DNA of 64,000 nucleotides from positions 248,001 to 312,000 of the forward strand of contig NZ_JAFBDZ010000001.1 in NCBI RefSeq assembly GCF_016908495.1, read 5' to 3'. Origin of the DNA: Rossellomorea pakistanensis (GTDB taxonomy: Bacteria > Bacillota > Bacilli > Bacillales > Bacillaceae_B). This document shows positions 24,981-33,970 of the stretch, one piece after another. Within the stretch, counting starts at the first letter, position 1, and each line of letters begins with the position of its first letter. Under the pieces are notes generated by a model that worked only from the letters and a program-made list of their open reading frames with translations, had not been told where the DNA came from and ran no database searches. The position numbers were made by a program, and so were the translations under genes.

Positions 24981-25775
24981 ATGGATCTACAATTAAAAAA
25001 TAAAAAAGCACTTATTACTGGATCAACTAAAGGGATAGGAAAGGCAATAGCTTTTGAACTTGCAAAAGAGGGTGTGGATGTTTTAGTCAACGGTAGAAAC
25101 AATGAAGAGGTAGAAATGATTGTTAATGACATAAAGAAAAAATATCCAGAAACTAATCCTCAGAATGCTTTTGGTAATCTATTGAACAGAGATGATAGAG
25201 AAAATATATACAATAATTATCCTAATGTAGATATTCTTGTGAATAATTTAGGAGTATACGAAATGATGACTTATGAAAAAGTCAATGATGAAGTTTGGAA
25301 GAAATATTTTGACACAAATTTTCTTGTTGCTGATAACATGTCTAGATTTTATATAGATAAAATGCTGAGTGAAAATTTTGGCAGAATTATTTTTATTGCC
25401 AGTGAAGAAGCTATCATGCCTTCAGGAAATATGCCACAGTATGCTGTGACTAAATCAATGATTTTATCTTTATCCAAATCATTATCATTTTTAACAAGGG
25501 GAAAAGAAGTGACAATTAATACCATTATGCCTGGACCTACATTGTCGGAGAATGTCGAAAATATACTCAAAGACATGTATAGTAATTCTAGTAAGTCTTT
25601 CGAACAAATTGAAAAGGACTTTGTATTGTCTAATTTACCTGATTCACATATTGAAAGATTTATACGTCCTTTTGAAATAGGAAGAATGGTTGCATTTGTA
25701 AGCAGCCCACATTCGGGTGCAATAAAAGGTACAGCAGTTCGAATGGACGGTGGTTTGATCCCTACTATTTATTAA
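24981..25775 (+). CDS. Short-chain dehydrogenase/reductase
   Basis: Predicted NAD(P)-dependent oxidoreductase of 264 residues. The cofactor motif TGSTKGIGKAIA, structural NNLGVYE (NNAG variant), catalytic Ser region IFIASEEA and active-site YAVTK are all present. GMPGPT and the terminal GTAVRMDGG follow the classical SDR pattern. The substrate is unknown. AAAGGAGGG precedes the ATG. The control by a dedicated TetR regulator suggests a response to a toxic or exogenous carbonyl or alcohol compound, which is inference. Confidence 0.88.
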   Translation: MDLQLKNKKALITGSTKGIGKAIAFELAKEGVDVLVNGRNNEEVEMIVNDIKKKYPETNPQNAFGNLLNRDDRENIYNNYPNVDILVNNLGVYEMMTYEKVNDEVWKKYFDTNFLVADNMSRFYIDKMLSENFGRIIFIASEEAIMPSGNMPQYAVTKSMILSLSKSLSFLTRGKEVTINTIMPGPTLSENVENILKDMYSNSSKSFEQIEKDFVLSNLPDSHIERFIRPFEIGRMVAFVSSPHSGAIKGTAVRMDGGLIPTIY

Positions 25776-26112
25776 AACAATAATAATTGAAGCTGATTAT
25801 AATAAAATGGAGTAGCAATGTAGATTTATAATCAACAACTGTAAAGTCATCTTTTAAAACTGGTTAAGATATTCGAATTTTCTAAAAGTACCCCAATAAT
25901 AATAAAAGCCGATAATGCCATTAAGTAGGAATACTCAGCTTTATCCCAAGTCTAAATTTGTTTAACTATGTTTTTCGCTTTTTGTTGCTAGGACCCCAAA
26001 AATAAAAAAATAATCTTCAAGATTATTTTTTTTTAACCATTAAAAACCGTTCAAGATAGCCAATTCCAATAAGATTTTCATAAAAGTAACAATTCCGATT
26101 GAAAAACTCGGG
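25776..26112. other. Spacer with one terminator-like hairpin
   Basis: No gene is visible. At 26004-26034 an A-rich/T-rich inverted repeat (AATAATC ... GATTATT) with flanking A and T runs could end transcription from either side. Confidence 0.45.
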
Positions 26113-26140
26113 TTGACTTCAGTGGGATTTATGATATTAT
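26113..26140 (+). promoter_or_regulatory. Promoter of the S-box leader
   Basis: TTGACT (26113-26118) and TATTAT (26135-26140), 16-base spacer, about 20 bases before the riboswitch. Confidence 0.6.
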
Positions 26141-26159
26141 TTAGAATATTAAATTTAAC

Positions 26160-26307
26160 AACTCTTATCCAGAGTGGTGGAGGGACCTGGCCCTATGAAA
26201 CCCGGCAACCTGCAAAAGGTAAGGTGCTAATTCCAGCAAAATGTTATCTCATTTTGGAAGATAAGGTATAGCTACCTAAAGTCTTTCCGAAATGGAAAGA
26301 CTTTTTT
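26160..26307 (+). promoter_or_regulatory. SAM-I riboswitch (S-box) with terminator
   Basis: The conserved core is clear: CTCTTATCCAGAGTGGTGGA, then GGGACCTGGCCCTATGAAACC, CGGCAACCTG and AAGGTGCTAATTCC, followed by a stem and GATAAGGT. The expression platform is a strong terminator, AAAGTCTTTCC/GGAAAGACTTT (26278-26304) with a T6 run. High S-adenosylmethionine should switch off the downstream yezD-like gene and probably the sulfate operon. Confidence 0.95.
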
Positions 26308-26357
26308 GTTTCAAAATGAGCTGCATGGATCTGATAAGAGTTAAATGGGGGAATCAT

Positions 26358-26513
26358 GTGAAGGATAAAGAGATGAATGAAGCCGAGTTTGATGAAGTAT
26401 TTGAAAAGCTGAAACGAATGTTAACAACCATGCGATTTGGTTCCATTACGTTAGTGGTACAAGATGGAAAAGTTATTCAGCTAGAAAAAAATGAAAAAGT
26501 TCGAATTAAATAA
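26358..26513 (+). CDS. yezD: YezD-family small protein (DUF2292)
   Basis: Small cytoplasmic protein of 51 residues from a GTG start at 26358, which has GGGGG 6 bases upstream; an ATG at 26373 is the alternative. The C-terminal FGSITLVVQDGKVIQLEKNE is the conserved core of the YezD/DUF2292 family, found next to sulfur-assimilation genes in Firmicutes. Its biochemical role is unknown. It is the first gene after the S-box and is separated from cysH by a hairpin, so it may be expressed more than the downstream genes. Confidence 0.75.
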   Translation: MKDKEMNEAEFDEVFEKLKRMLTTMRFGSITLVVQDGKVIQLEKNEKVRIK

Positions 26514-26538
26514 GAAACTAAATGCTGACTAGAAAAAC

Positions 26539-26595
26539 TAGAGGTGTTTAACAAGATAGGGGTTTTACCCTTTTATTGTTAACGCCTCTTTTTGT
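26539..26595 (+). terminator. Terminator or attenuator between yezD and cysH
   Basis: AGAGGTGTTTAACAA (from 26540) pairs with TTGTTAACGCCTCT (to 26590) with small mismatches, followed by T5. An inner GGGG/CCCC hairpin is nested. It lies 34 bases before cysH, so it either ends the yezD message or attenuates the operon. Confidence 0.65.
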
Positions 26596-26628
26596 TTCAA
26601 TTAAAACTTAATTAAGAAGGTGAGGATT

Positions 26629-27327
26629 TTGTTAACATATGAAACCTGGAACAATCCGTCATTAGAGTTTGAGATTGACACAACCTATAAAGGTGCCTTA
26701 AATGTTTTGAAGTGGACCTATCAACATTATCAAGATGAGGTCATTTACGCTTGTAGTTTTGGGATTGAAGGGATTGTGTTAATTGACCTTATCTCAAAGG
26801 TTCAACCGAAGGCAACAATCGTGTTTCTTGATACAGGGGTTCACTATAAGGAAACCTATGACACTATTAATCGAGTAAAGGATAAATATCCAGATCTAAA
26901 TATAGTACTAAAAAAGCCTAAACTAACATTAACAGAACAAGCAGAAATTTATGGAGATAAATTGTGGGAGACCAATCCTAATCAATGCTGTCAAATTCGT
27001 AAACTTGATCCATTAAATGAAACGTTGAATGGAGTGAAGGCTTGGATCTCAGGGCTTCGGAGAGAACAATCAGATACGAGAAAAAATGTAGAGTTTCTCA
27101 ATAAAGATGAAAAGTTTCAGTCGATTAAAGTGTGTCCTCTTATTCATTGGACTTGGAAGGAAATTTGGAGATATACGTATAATCATAATCTTCCTTACAA
27201 TCCACTCCATGATCAGGGATATCCGAGTATAGGCTGCTTTCATTGTACTTCACCTGTATTCGATGTAAATGATTTACGCTCCGGGAGATGGAAAGGAAAA
27301 GGGAAAACAGAATGTGGTCTTCATTAG
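26629..27327 (+). CDS. cysH: Adenylylsulfate (APS) reductase CysH (TTG start)
   Basis: Reduces activated sulfate (APS) to sulfite with thioredoxin. The PAPS-reductase fold shows [14 protein letters not shown] and [12 protein letters not shown]. The two Cys pairs NQCCQIRK and GCFHCTSP mark a [4Fe-4S] APS-type enzyme, and the C-terminal KTECGLH holds the catalytic Cys. TTG 26629 (MLTYETW) is chosen because it matches the B. subtilis start, with AAGGTGAGG upstream; a GTG at 26620 is in frame but overlaps that site. The 232-residue product heads cysH-cysP-sat-cysC-sumT-sirB. Confidence 0.94.
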   Translation: MLTYETWNNPSLEFEIDTTYKGALNVLKWTYQHYQDEVIYACSFGIEGIVLIDLISKVQPKATIVFLDTGVHYKETYDTINRVKDKYPDLNIVLKKPKLTLTEQAEIYGDKLWETNPNQCCQIRKLDPLNETLNGVKAWISGLRREQSDTRKNVEFLNKDEKFQSIKVCPLIHWTWKEIWRYTYNHNLPYNPLHDQGYPSIGCFHCTSPVFDVNDLRSGRWKGKGKTECGLH

Positions 27328-27342
27328 GGGTAGTGTAATAGT

Positions 27343-28407
27343 TTGCTTGAGTTAGTTGCGATATTAATAAGTTTGTTTTTTGCGATGAATATTGGTGCTA
27401 GTGGAGCGGCTGCATCAATGGGAGTTGCATATGGTGCTGGAGCCATTCCGAAAGCAAGGTCTGCATTGGTGATTTGTGCAATTGGAATTTTGGCAGGGGC
27501 TATTTCTGGAGGGGGAGAGGTTGTAAAGACCATCAGTTCAGGAATCGTCCCTCAAGAAATCCTGACAATTAATCTTGTATTGATTGTTCTCGTTTCTGCT
27601 ACTAGCTCATTATTTCTAGCAAATATCATTGGTATCCCTTTGTCGACAAGTGAAGTGACAGTGGGAGCAGTCGTTGGAGTCGGTGTTGCTTATCAAGTTT
27701 TATACGTGGATTCACTTATGATTATTATGATGTTTTGGGTCTTGGTTCCCGTTACAGCATTGCTCTTTACATGGATTTTAGGGAAAGGGTTATACGCATT
27801 ACAAAAAAGGGGCTATAAATTTGACCAAAAGTGGATCGCCTATATTTTGATCATTGCTGGATTTTTTGAAGCTTTTTCGGCTGGAATGAACAATGTTGCC
27901 AATGCTGTTGGACCACTCGTCGGTGCAGGACTTTTATCTGTTACCAATGGGATTTGGATGGGGGGAGTGTTTGTTGCACTTGGGACTGTTTTACTTGGCA
28001 AGCAAGTGCTGGAAACTAATGGTAAGAGAATAACTCGGTTCACAAAAATAGAAGGAATCCTAATTTCAACAACCGGAGCAACTTTAGTACTTGTTAGCTC
28101 GCTCTATGGGCTACCGATTCCTCTTACTCAAGTTACATCATCATCTATCATCGGAATCGGAGTTGCGAAAAACGGAAGAGAGATTTTACAAAAACAAATC
28201 GTGAAAAAAATAGTGAAAATATGGATTGTATCCCCATTGATATCTTTGAGTATTTCATATTTTTTAGTCAAATTATTTATAGACAGTGATGTGTACTCTA
28301 TTATCGTTCCCTTAAGTGTTATCGTCTCAACTATAGCGGGAATTAGTTTAATGAAATCGATTAATGAAGAAAGACGCTCCGTTCATGAAGACGGAGGAGG
28401 AATCTAA
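27343..28407 (+). CDS. cysP: Sulfate permease CysP, PiT family (TTG start)
   Basis: Membrane importer for sulfate, belonging to the inorganic phosphate transporter (PiT) family like B. subtilis CysP. The 354 residues contain about 10-11 hydrophobic segments. The duplicated family signature is visible near the N-terminus (FFAMNIGASGAAASMGVAYG) and again in the second half (SAGMNNVANAVGPLVGAGLL). It lies 15 bases after cysH. The TTG at 27343 has only a weak upstream AGGGGT, so coupling with cysH is likely. Sulfate rather than phosphate is inferred from the operon. Confidence 0.92.
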   Translation: MLELVAILISLFFAMNIGASGAAASMGVAYGAGAIPKARSALVICAIGILAGAISGGGEVVKTISSGIVPQEILTINLVLIVLVSATSSLFLANIIGIPLSTSEVTVGAVVGVGVAYQVLYVDSLMIIMMFWVLVPVTALLFTWILGKGLYALQKRGYKFDQKWIAYILIIAGFFEAFSAGMNNVANAVGPLVGAGLLSVTNGIWMGGVFVALGTVLLGKQVLETNGKRITRFTKIEGILISTTGATLVLVSSLYGLPIPLTQVTSSSIIGIGVAKNGREILQKQIVKKIVKIWIVSPLISLSISYFLVKLFIDSDVYSIIVPLSVIVSTIAGISLMKSINEERRSVHEDGGGI

Positions 28408-28448
28408 TTATAAATCCGACTAAACGAATAGTCGAAGGAGGAATATGA

Positions 28449-29594
28449 ATGAGTTTATTGCCACATGGAAGAGTATTGGTTCAGGCATTTCAACCTGATT
28501 TACCGTATGAAGAAATTAAGAATGAAATTATTTTAGATCCAATTTCCCTAAGTGATCTTGAATTATTGGCTATAGGTGCCTATAGTCCGCTTGAAGGATT
28601 TTTATCAAAAGCGGATTACGATGGAGTCGTAGAAAGTATGCGGTTAAAGGACGGAACCGTTTGGAGTATTCCCATCACGTTACCTATAAGTGAAGAACAT
28701 GCTAACCAGCTGCAAACTGGTGAGAGATGTCGTCTTGTCTATCAACAGGAAACCTATGGGGTTATAGATATAAATGAAATTTATAAACCAGACAAGGAAA
28801 AAGAAGCATTGCTTGTATATGGAACAAATGAAATCAAGCACCCAGGAGTTCGAAAATTATTTGATCGGGAAGATGTGTATGTTGGTGGGAAAATCACCTT
28901 ATTAAAACGTCCTAAAAAACCTTTTGGTGAAAATACTTTTGACCCAAGTGAGACTCGAGCTATTTTTAAAGAAAAGGGATGGAAAACGATTGTAGGTTTT
29001 CAAACGAGAAATCCTGTCCATCGTGCCCATGAATATATCCAAAAATCTGGATTAGAAATCGTTGATGGCTTGTTTTTAAATCCGTTAGTCGGTGAAACCA
29101 AATCTGATGATATACCTGCAGAAATACGGATGGAAAGCTACAAGGTTTTATTAAAAAGTTATTACCCTAATGATAGGGTATTGCTTGGAGTATTCCCAGC
29201 GGCAATGAGATATGCAGGTCCAAGAGAAGCCATTTTTCATGCTTTGGTACGGAAAAATTATGGCTGCACTCATTTCATCGTTGGCCGAGATCATGCTGGT
29301 GTCGGATCTTACTATGGAACATATGAGGCGCAAAAGCTATTTGATCGATTTACTGACCAGGAATTAGGGATTACTCCTCTTCGGTTTGAACATAGTTTTT
29401 ATTGTGAAAAGTGCGATGCCATGGCAACAACTAAAACATGTCCCCATGATAGTACCCATCATGTCATACTGTCAGGAACAAAGGTAAGAGAAATGCTTAG
29501 AAATGGGCAAGTTCCGCCTAGGACGTTTAGTCGACCAGAGGTTATTGAGGTGCTAATAAAAGGATTAAAGAAGCAAGAAGTACGTACTACGTGA
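28449..29594 (+). CDS. sat: Sulfate adenylyltransferase (ATP sulfurylase)
   Basis: Activates sulfate with ATP to APS. The homo-oligomeric Sat type has 381 residues and no kinase fusion. Conserved nucleotide-binding motifs [15 protein letters not shown] and [12 protein letters not shown] are intact, and the zinc-type [15 protein letters not shown] segment is present. AAGGAGG lies about 7 bases before the ATG at 28449. It is followed after 9 bases by the APS kinase gene. Confidence 0.96.
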   Translation: MSLLPHGRVLVQAFQPDLPYEEIKNEIILDPISLSDLELLAIGAYSPLEGFLSKADYDGVVESMRLKDGTVWSIPITLPISEEHANQLQTGERCRLVYQQETYGVIDINEIYKPDKEKEALLVYGTNEIKHPGVRKLFDREDVYVGGKITLLKRPKKPFGENTFDPSETRAIFKEKGWKTIVGFQTRNPVHRAHEYIQKSGLEIVDGLFLNPLVGETKSDDIPAEIRMESYKVLLKSYYPNDRVLLGVFPAAMRYAGPREAIFHALVRKNYGCTHFIVGRDHAGVGSYYGTYEAQKLFDRFTDQELGITPLRFEHSFYCEKCDAMATTKTCPHDSTHHVILSGTKVREMLRNGQVPPRTFSRPEVIEVLIKGLKKQEVRTT

Positions 29595-29603
29595 GGAGGA
29601 ATT

Positions 29604-30209
29604 ATGTTGAGTGAAAAAGTCGAGAACATTGTCTGGCACCATTCGTCTGTTACGAAAAGTGAAAGACGTGATAGGAATAAGCATCATAGCTTTATATTGT
29701 GGTTTACAGGATTATCTGCTTCGGGAAAATCTTCGATTGCGAATGCTCTAGCCCAAACTCTTTTTGATAGAGGAAAACAAGTTTATATCCTTGATGGAGA
29801 CAATATTCGCCATGGTTTGAACCAAGACTTAGGGTTCAAAGAGCATGATCGTAAGGAAAATATCCGTAGAATTGGCGAGGTTTCCAAGCTATTTATTGAT
29901 AGTGGTCAGATTGTACTGACCGCTTTCATTTCACCTTATCGTGAAGATCGTGATTCAGTAAGAAAAATTGTAGAAAAAGATGAGTTTCTAGAAATCTATG
30001 TAAAGTGTTCTATAGAAGAATGTGAAAAAAGGGATCCAAAGGGTTTGTATGAGAAAGCAAGGAGGAGAGAAATACCTCAATTTACTGGTATAAGTGCACC
30101 ATATGAGGAACCTTTAGAACCAGAAATTGTATTGGATACTGAGAAGTTCTCTATTGAACAGTGTGTTGATCAACTAATAGATGCTTTAAGTGAAAAAAAT
30201 CATATTTAA
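29604..30209 (+). CDS. cysC: Adenylylsulfate kinase
   Basis: Phosphorylates APS to PAPS. The P-loop [29 protein letters not shown] and [12 protein letters not shown] are the family motifs, with the lid KGLYEKARR. It has 201 residues and GAGGAGG before the ATG at 29604. The presence of both cysC and an APS-type CysH means PAPS is probably not an obligate reduction intermediate here; B. subtilis has the same arrangement. A 120-base non-coding gap follows before sumT. Confidence 0.94.
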   Translation: MLSEKVENIVWHHSSVTKSERRDRNKHHSFILWFTGLSASGKSSIANALAQTLFDRGKQVYILDGDNIRHGLNQDLGFKEHDRKENIRRIGEVSKLFIDSGQIVLTAFISPYREDRDSVRKIVEKDEFLEIYVKCSIEECEKRDPKGLYEKARRREIPQFTGISAPYEEPLEPEIVLDTEKFSIEQCVDQLIDALSEKNHI

Positions 30210-30329
30210 TTGTAAATCAAACCAGATATTTAACGATATATCACTCTATGAACTACGAATAAAACGAGGGAGTGGAGCAGGATTTAAATACAAGAACTAG
30301 AAATATTACCGGAATCAACGGGGAGCTGA

Positions 30330-31112
30330 ATGGAAATGGGGAAAGTTTACTTAGTTGGTGCAGGACCAGGAGATCCAGAACTTATCACATTAAAAGCAAT
30401 AAAATCTATCCAACTAGCAGACGTGATTTTATATGACCGGCTTGTTAACAAGGAATTACTTTCATATGCAAAAAAAGGGGCAGATCTCATTTACTGTGGG
30501 AAATTGCCAAATTATCATACGATGAAACAAGAAACGATACATCATTTTTTAATTCGTTATGCAAAAAGCGGGAAAGTGGTAACAAGGCTTAAGGGTGGAG
30601 ATCCTTTCGTTTTTGGAAGAGGAGGGGAAGAGGCTGAAGCACTAGCAAAACAAAACATCCCCTTTGAAATTGTTCCTGGAATTACTTCAGGTATTGCAGC
30701 TGCTACTTATGCTGGTATTCCCGTCACACATAGGGAAGCTAGTTCAAGCGTAGCGTTTGTAACTGGACATCATCAAAACAACAAACAAGAGGATGAGAAA
30801 TGGGAAAGCTTAGCCAAAGGTATTGATACTCTCGCTATCTACATGGGAGTTAGTAATCTACCTTATATTATAGAACAGCTTTTGAAATACGGGAAAAGCA
30901 AGCAAACTCCTGTAGCTCTTATACATTGGGGAACAACAGAAGGTCAAAAGACCGTTACCGGTACATTGTCAAACATAGTGGATATCGTAAATGAAGAAAA
31001 GATTAATAATCCAAGTATGATCATTATAGGGAAGGTTGTCCACTATCGAGAAAAAATTAAATGGTTCGAAAAAACAATTGAAAATAACACGGTTATTAGT
31101 GAGGCATTATAA
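30330..31112 (+). CDS. sumT: Uroporphyrinogen-III C-methyltransferase
   Basis: Uses two S-adenosylmethionine molecules to make precorrin-2, the first step to siroheme. Family motifs are VYLVGAGPGDPELITLKA at the N-terminus, RLKGGDPFVFGRGGEEAE, and PGITSGIAAATYAGIPVTHR. The 260-residue single-domain form corresponds to B. subtilis YlnD. GGGGAG lies 4 bases before the ATG at 30330. Siroheme is the cofactor of sulfite reductase, which explains the location in the sulfate operon. Confidence 0.95.
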   Translation: MEMGKVYLVGAGPGDPELITLKAIKSIQLADVILYDRLVNKELLSYAKKGADLIYCGKLPNYHTMKQETIHHFLIRYAKSGKVVTRLKGGDPFVFGRGGEEAEALAKQNIPFEIVPGITSGIAAATYAGIPVTHREASSSVAFVTGHHQNNKQEDEKWESLAKGIDTLAIYMGVSNLPYIIEQLLKYGKSKQTPVALIHWGTTEGQKTVTGTLSNIVDIVNEEKINNPSMIIIGKVVHYREKIKWFEKTIENNTVISEAL

Positions 31113-31898
31113 ATGAAACAAGCAGTACTCTACATTTGTCATGGTAGTCGTTTATCAGAAGCATGTAATGAAGCAATTTCCTTTATTAAGAGATGTCAGA
31201 AACGAATAGCTTCGGATATTCATGAGATTTGTTTTCTAGAGATTGCTTCACCTTCGATTGAAGATGGATTTTCTTCATGTATTGAACAGGGAGCTACTCG
31301 GATTACGATTGCGCCATTACTGCTATTAAATGCTGTTCATGCAAAAAATGATATACCCAAAGAAATTCAAAAGTGCATGATAAAGTATCCCAATGTCCAA
31401 GTGACATATGGAAAACCGATAGGTGTTCATGAAAAAATGGTTGAGAGCATCATGGAAAGGATACATGAAACAACGTCGATCGATCCCACTACTATTACGG
31501 TATTAATAGGGAGAGGTAGCTCAGACAATGAGGTAGAAAAAGATTTAGGTCAAATTGCAAACATGGTTCAGAAAAAGAGCGAAGTTCAAGAAGTATGGAC
31601 GTGCTTCTTAACTGTAGGTACCCCAAGCTTTCAAGAAATGTTACTTAAGGTTTCAACCATGCATAATAATAAAATGGTCTTTATTCCCTACCTCCTCTTT
31701 ACAGGTTTATTAATGAAAGAAATTAAAAATAAGATCAATCAAACCACACACCCTAACCTTCATTTAGGGAGATATTTAAGTTATGATTCAATGGTTGAAG
31801 ATGCTTATATAGATAGAGTAATAGAAGCGATTAATAATCGCGATAATCTATTTACCTTTAAAATTGAGGGGGACAATTATGCTCCCTTTTATAATTGA
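31113..31898 (+). CDS. sirB: Sirohydrochlorin ferrochelatase, SirB/CbiX-like
   Basis: Inserts Fe(II) into sirohydrochlorin to finish siroheme. It begins VLYICHGSR, whose His is the metal-binding residue, and has the duplicated CbiX-type layout over 261 residues (second half from about VLIGRGSSDNE, where His is replaced by Arg as in other two-domain SirB). It abuts the sumT stop directly. In B. subtilis ylnF (precorrin-2 dehydrogenase) follows; here no such gene is present and the operon ends. Confidence 0.9.
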   Translation: MKQAVLYICHGSRLSEACNEAISFIKRCQKRIASDIHEICFLEIASPSIEDGFSSCIEQGATRITIAPLLLLNAVHAKNDIPKEIQKCMIKYPNVQVTYGKPIGVHEKMVESIMERIHETTSIDPTTITVLIGRGSSDNEVEKDLGQIANMVQKKSEVQEVWTCFLTVGTPSFQEMLLKVSTMHNNKMVFIPYLLFTGLLMKEIKNKINQTTHPNLHLGRYLSYDSMVEDAYIDRVIEAINNRDNLFTFKIEGDNYAPFYN

Positions 31899-31955
31899 TG
31901 CATAAGAAAAAAGAGTTATAGAACCGACTGTTAAAAAATGTAATTATAAATGGAG

Positions 31956-32064
31956 CTGTCCCAAAAAGGGTCCGGAACCACTAGGATATCCATATATGAA
32001 GATGCCTTAGGGCTTCTTCTAGATATGGACGTTGTGGTTCCGGACTTCTTGTTTTGGGAGAGAC
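31956..32064. repeat. 109-base imperfect palindrome, terminator or MITE-like element
   Basis: TCCCAAAA (31959-31966) pairs with TTTTGGGA (32052-32059), and GTCCGGAACCAC (31970-31981) pairs perfectly with GTGGTTCCGGAC (32034-32045). Inner ATATCCATAT/ATATGGA arms also match. The CTGTCCCAAAA end resembles termini of some Bacillus insertion sequences. It lies 58 bases after sirB, so it could also end the sulfate operon. The rest of 31899-32335 shows nothing coding. Confidence 0.6.
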
Positions 32065-32335
32065 TCATTTTATTGAGTAAATAATTAGAAAAACACATTA
32101 CATTTTTACCATAAATAGGTTTTAAACAACTTCCACTAATTGTATAATAAGGGAAGAATGTTATGGACTATAACATGAGGGTCTTAGGTTTTGTTCATAT
32201 TAAACTAAAATGTTTACACACGTCTAGAAGATTTATATTTTCATAATGAAACAGAAAAATAGCACCTTTACGTGGAACTTCTGTACAACGCTACAATTTG
32301 ATGATATTTTATTTGACTGAAAGAAGGATGAAATA

Positions 32336-32524
32336 TTGTATAAAAAATTAAAAGTGTACTTAAACTTTTTGACACCAATCCTTATCACATTTACAGGTGT
32401 ATACCAGATGTTTGAAACAGGATTCAGACCAGTCCCAATCATAATTTTTATATGCGGATTTCTTTCTTGTCTTATGGTTCTATATGAAGTGAAGTTGTAT
32501 AAAAAAGGCTCACAAATGGGTTAG
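32336..32524 (+). CDS. Small two-helix membrane protein, unknown function (TTG start)
   Basis: Sixty-two residues with a basic N-terminus and two hydrophobic segments, about residues 9-28 (LNFLTPILITFTGVYQMF) and 33-54 (PVPIIIFICGFLSCLMVLY), ending in a short basic tail. AAGGA lies 7 bases before the TTG at 32336. No family is recognised. It is monocistronic. The hydrophobic pattern plus a well-placed binding site favour a real gene, but its small size leaves doubt. Confidence 0.55.
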   Translation: MYKKLKVYLNFLTPILITFTGVYQMFETGFRPVPIIIFICGFLSCLMVLYEVKLYKKGSQMG

Positions 32525-32750
32525 TAATTCCTCACGATCAATTTATATAAAACCTCTGATAAATGATGCTAAAGCCTCTTTTCCTTAGTAGATAATAAAA
32601 TCGGTAGGAAATATTTATATGAATAAGGCTTAGTTTTGTTATATAATGATGTATTGTTACATAATTCTAATAATTCCTAAACTAGGTAGGATACTGACAT
32701 GTAATGATCTAATATGTACTAAGTAAGATATTCATCTGAAGGTAGAAAGA

Positions 32751-33869
32751 GTGATTAATATGGCACCGGTTTCAGATCGTTTAATTCAATTCCTAGAGAA
32801 TAATATCTCGACGTTTCTAGATAACTGGAGAGAAAGAGTGTTAATTTATCCAGATGATGTCCATTCTGAAAAAGTAATAATGAATGGTCTTCGAATGTTT
32901 GAACTCGTAAGGAAAACTCTTTATTCACCCATTAGTGAAGAAGAAATAAAAAAATTATCACTAAAGGTAGCAAGAGAAAGAGTCGAAGCAAATGTAAATA
33001 TTGGGGAGTTTGTATACAATGTTAATCTTGGAAGAACGGAGATTATAAACTGGATCAGCTCTTCTGGAATTCAAATAGATGAGCTCCAGCCTGTTTTTGT
33101 CCAAATAAATAGTTTGTTTGACCAATTCTCATACTATGCAGTTCGATATTATACGGATATTAAAGAACAACATCTTCAAGAAAAAAACCTATTTATCGAC
33201 CAAACTCATAAAGATCGCTTGTCAATTTTAGGTCAAATGGCATCGAGCTTTGTTCATGAATTCCGCAATCCTTTAACTTCAATTGTTGGATTCATTAAAT
33301 TATTGAATAAAGAATATCCGGATATTAATTATATTGATATCGTCAGTCATGAGTTAGAACAAATGAACTTCCGGATTTCACAATTCCTTCACGTATCAAA
33401 AAATGAAGTATTTGAAAACCGAATTGAAATCTTTTCACTATCACAAATGTTTGAAGATCTGATGGAATTTCTTTATCCAAGCCTGGTTGATAGTGATGTA
33501 AATGTTGTCACTAGGGTGGATCCTTCGATATTGATCAGCGGGAATAAAGATGAAATTCGCCAAGTTTTTCTTAATATAATGATTAATTCAATTGATGCAT
33601 TATATATGGAAAAAGATTATAGAGAAATAATTATTGAAGGAAAAATGGAACACGGAAAAATAATCGTTCACTTGATTAATAATGGCCCTAAAATAGAAAG
33701 AGATAAAATGATGACGATTTTTGAACCTTTTTATACAACTAAAGAACTTGGTACTGGGATTGGATTGTATGTGTGTAGAAAACTGATCAATAAACACGGG
33801 GGAGAAATCTTTTGTCAATCAGAAGAGGAAGAAACTAAATTCGTGATTACTTTGCCAAGTAACAAGTAG
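32751..33869 (+). CDS. Orphan cytoplasmic sensor histidine kinase
   Basis: Predicted autophosphorylating kinase of 372 residues without membrane segments. Residues 1-150 form a helical sensor-like domain I cannot assign firmly; RsbR/globin-type kinase N-termini look similar. The H-box SFVHEFRNPLTS has the phospho-acceptor at His169. N-box NIMINSID, F-box FEPFYTTKELGTG and G-box GIGLYV complete the HATPase domain. This layout matches sporulation-type KinA-E C-termini, and no response regulator lies nearby, so a phosphorelay role is plausible. Start: GTG 32751, or ATG 32760, which has AAAGAGTGAT upstream. Confidence 0.85.
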   Translation: MINMAPVSDRLIQFLENNISTFLDNWRERVLIYPDDVHSEKVIMNGLRMFELVRKTLYSPISEEEIKKLSLKVARERVEANVNIGEFVYNVNLGRTEIINWISSSGIQIDELQPVFVQINSLFDQFSYYAVRYYTDIKEQHLQEKNLFIDQTHKDRLSILGQMASSFVHEFRNPLTSIVGFIKLLNKEYPDINYIDIVSHELEQMNFRISQFLHVSKNEVFENRIEIFSLSQMFEDLMEFLYPSLVDSDVNVVTRVDPSILISGNKDEIRQVFLNIMINSIDALYMEKDYREIIIEGKMEHGKIIVHLINNGPKIERDKMMTIFEPFYTTKELGTGIGLYVCRKLINKHGGEIFCQSEEEETKFVITLPSNK

Positions 33870-33932
33870 AAGGAAATTGATTAGTAATTTGTAGAGATCA
33901 AGGGAATACAGTCCCGTATTGGTTCAATTTAA

Positions 33933-33970
33933 AAAGCTACCCTTCATTTAGGAAGGGTGGCTTTATTTTA
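33933..33970. terminator. Bidirectional terminator between kinase and MFS genes
   Basis: AAGCTACCCTTC (33934-33945) pairs with GAAGGGTGGCTT (33952-33963) with one G-U pair; T-runs or A-runs flank both sides. The genes on either side converge on it. Confidence 0.8.
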
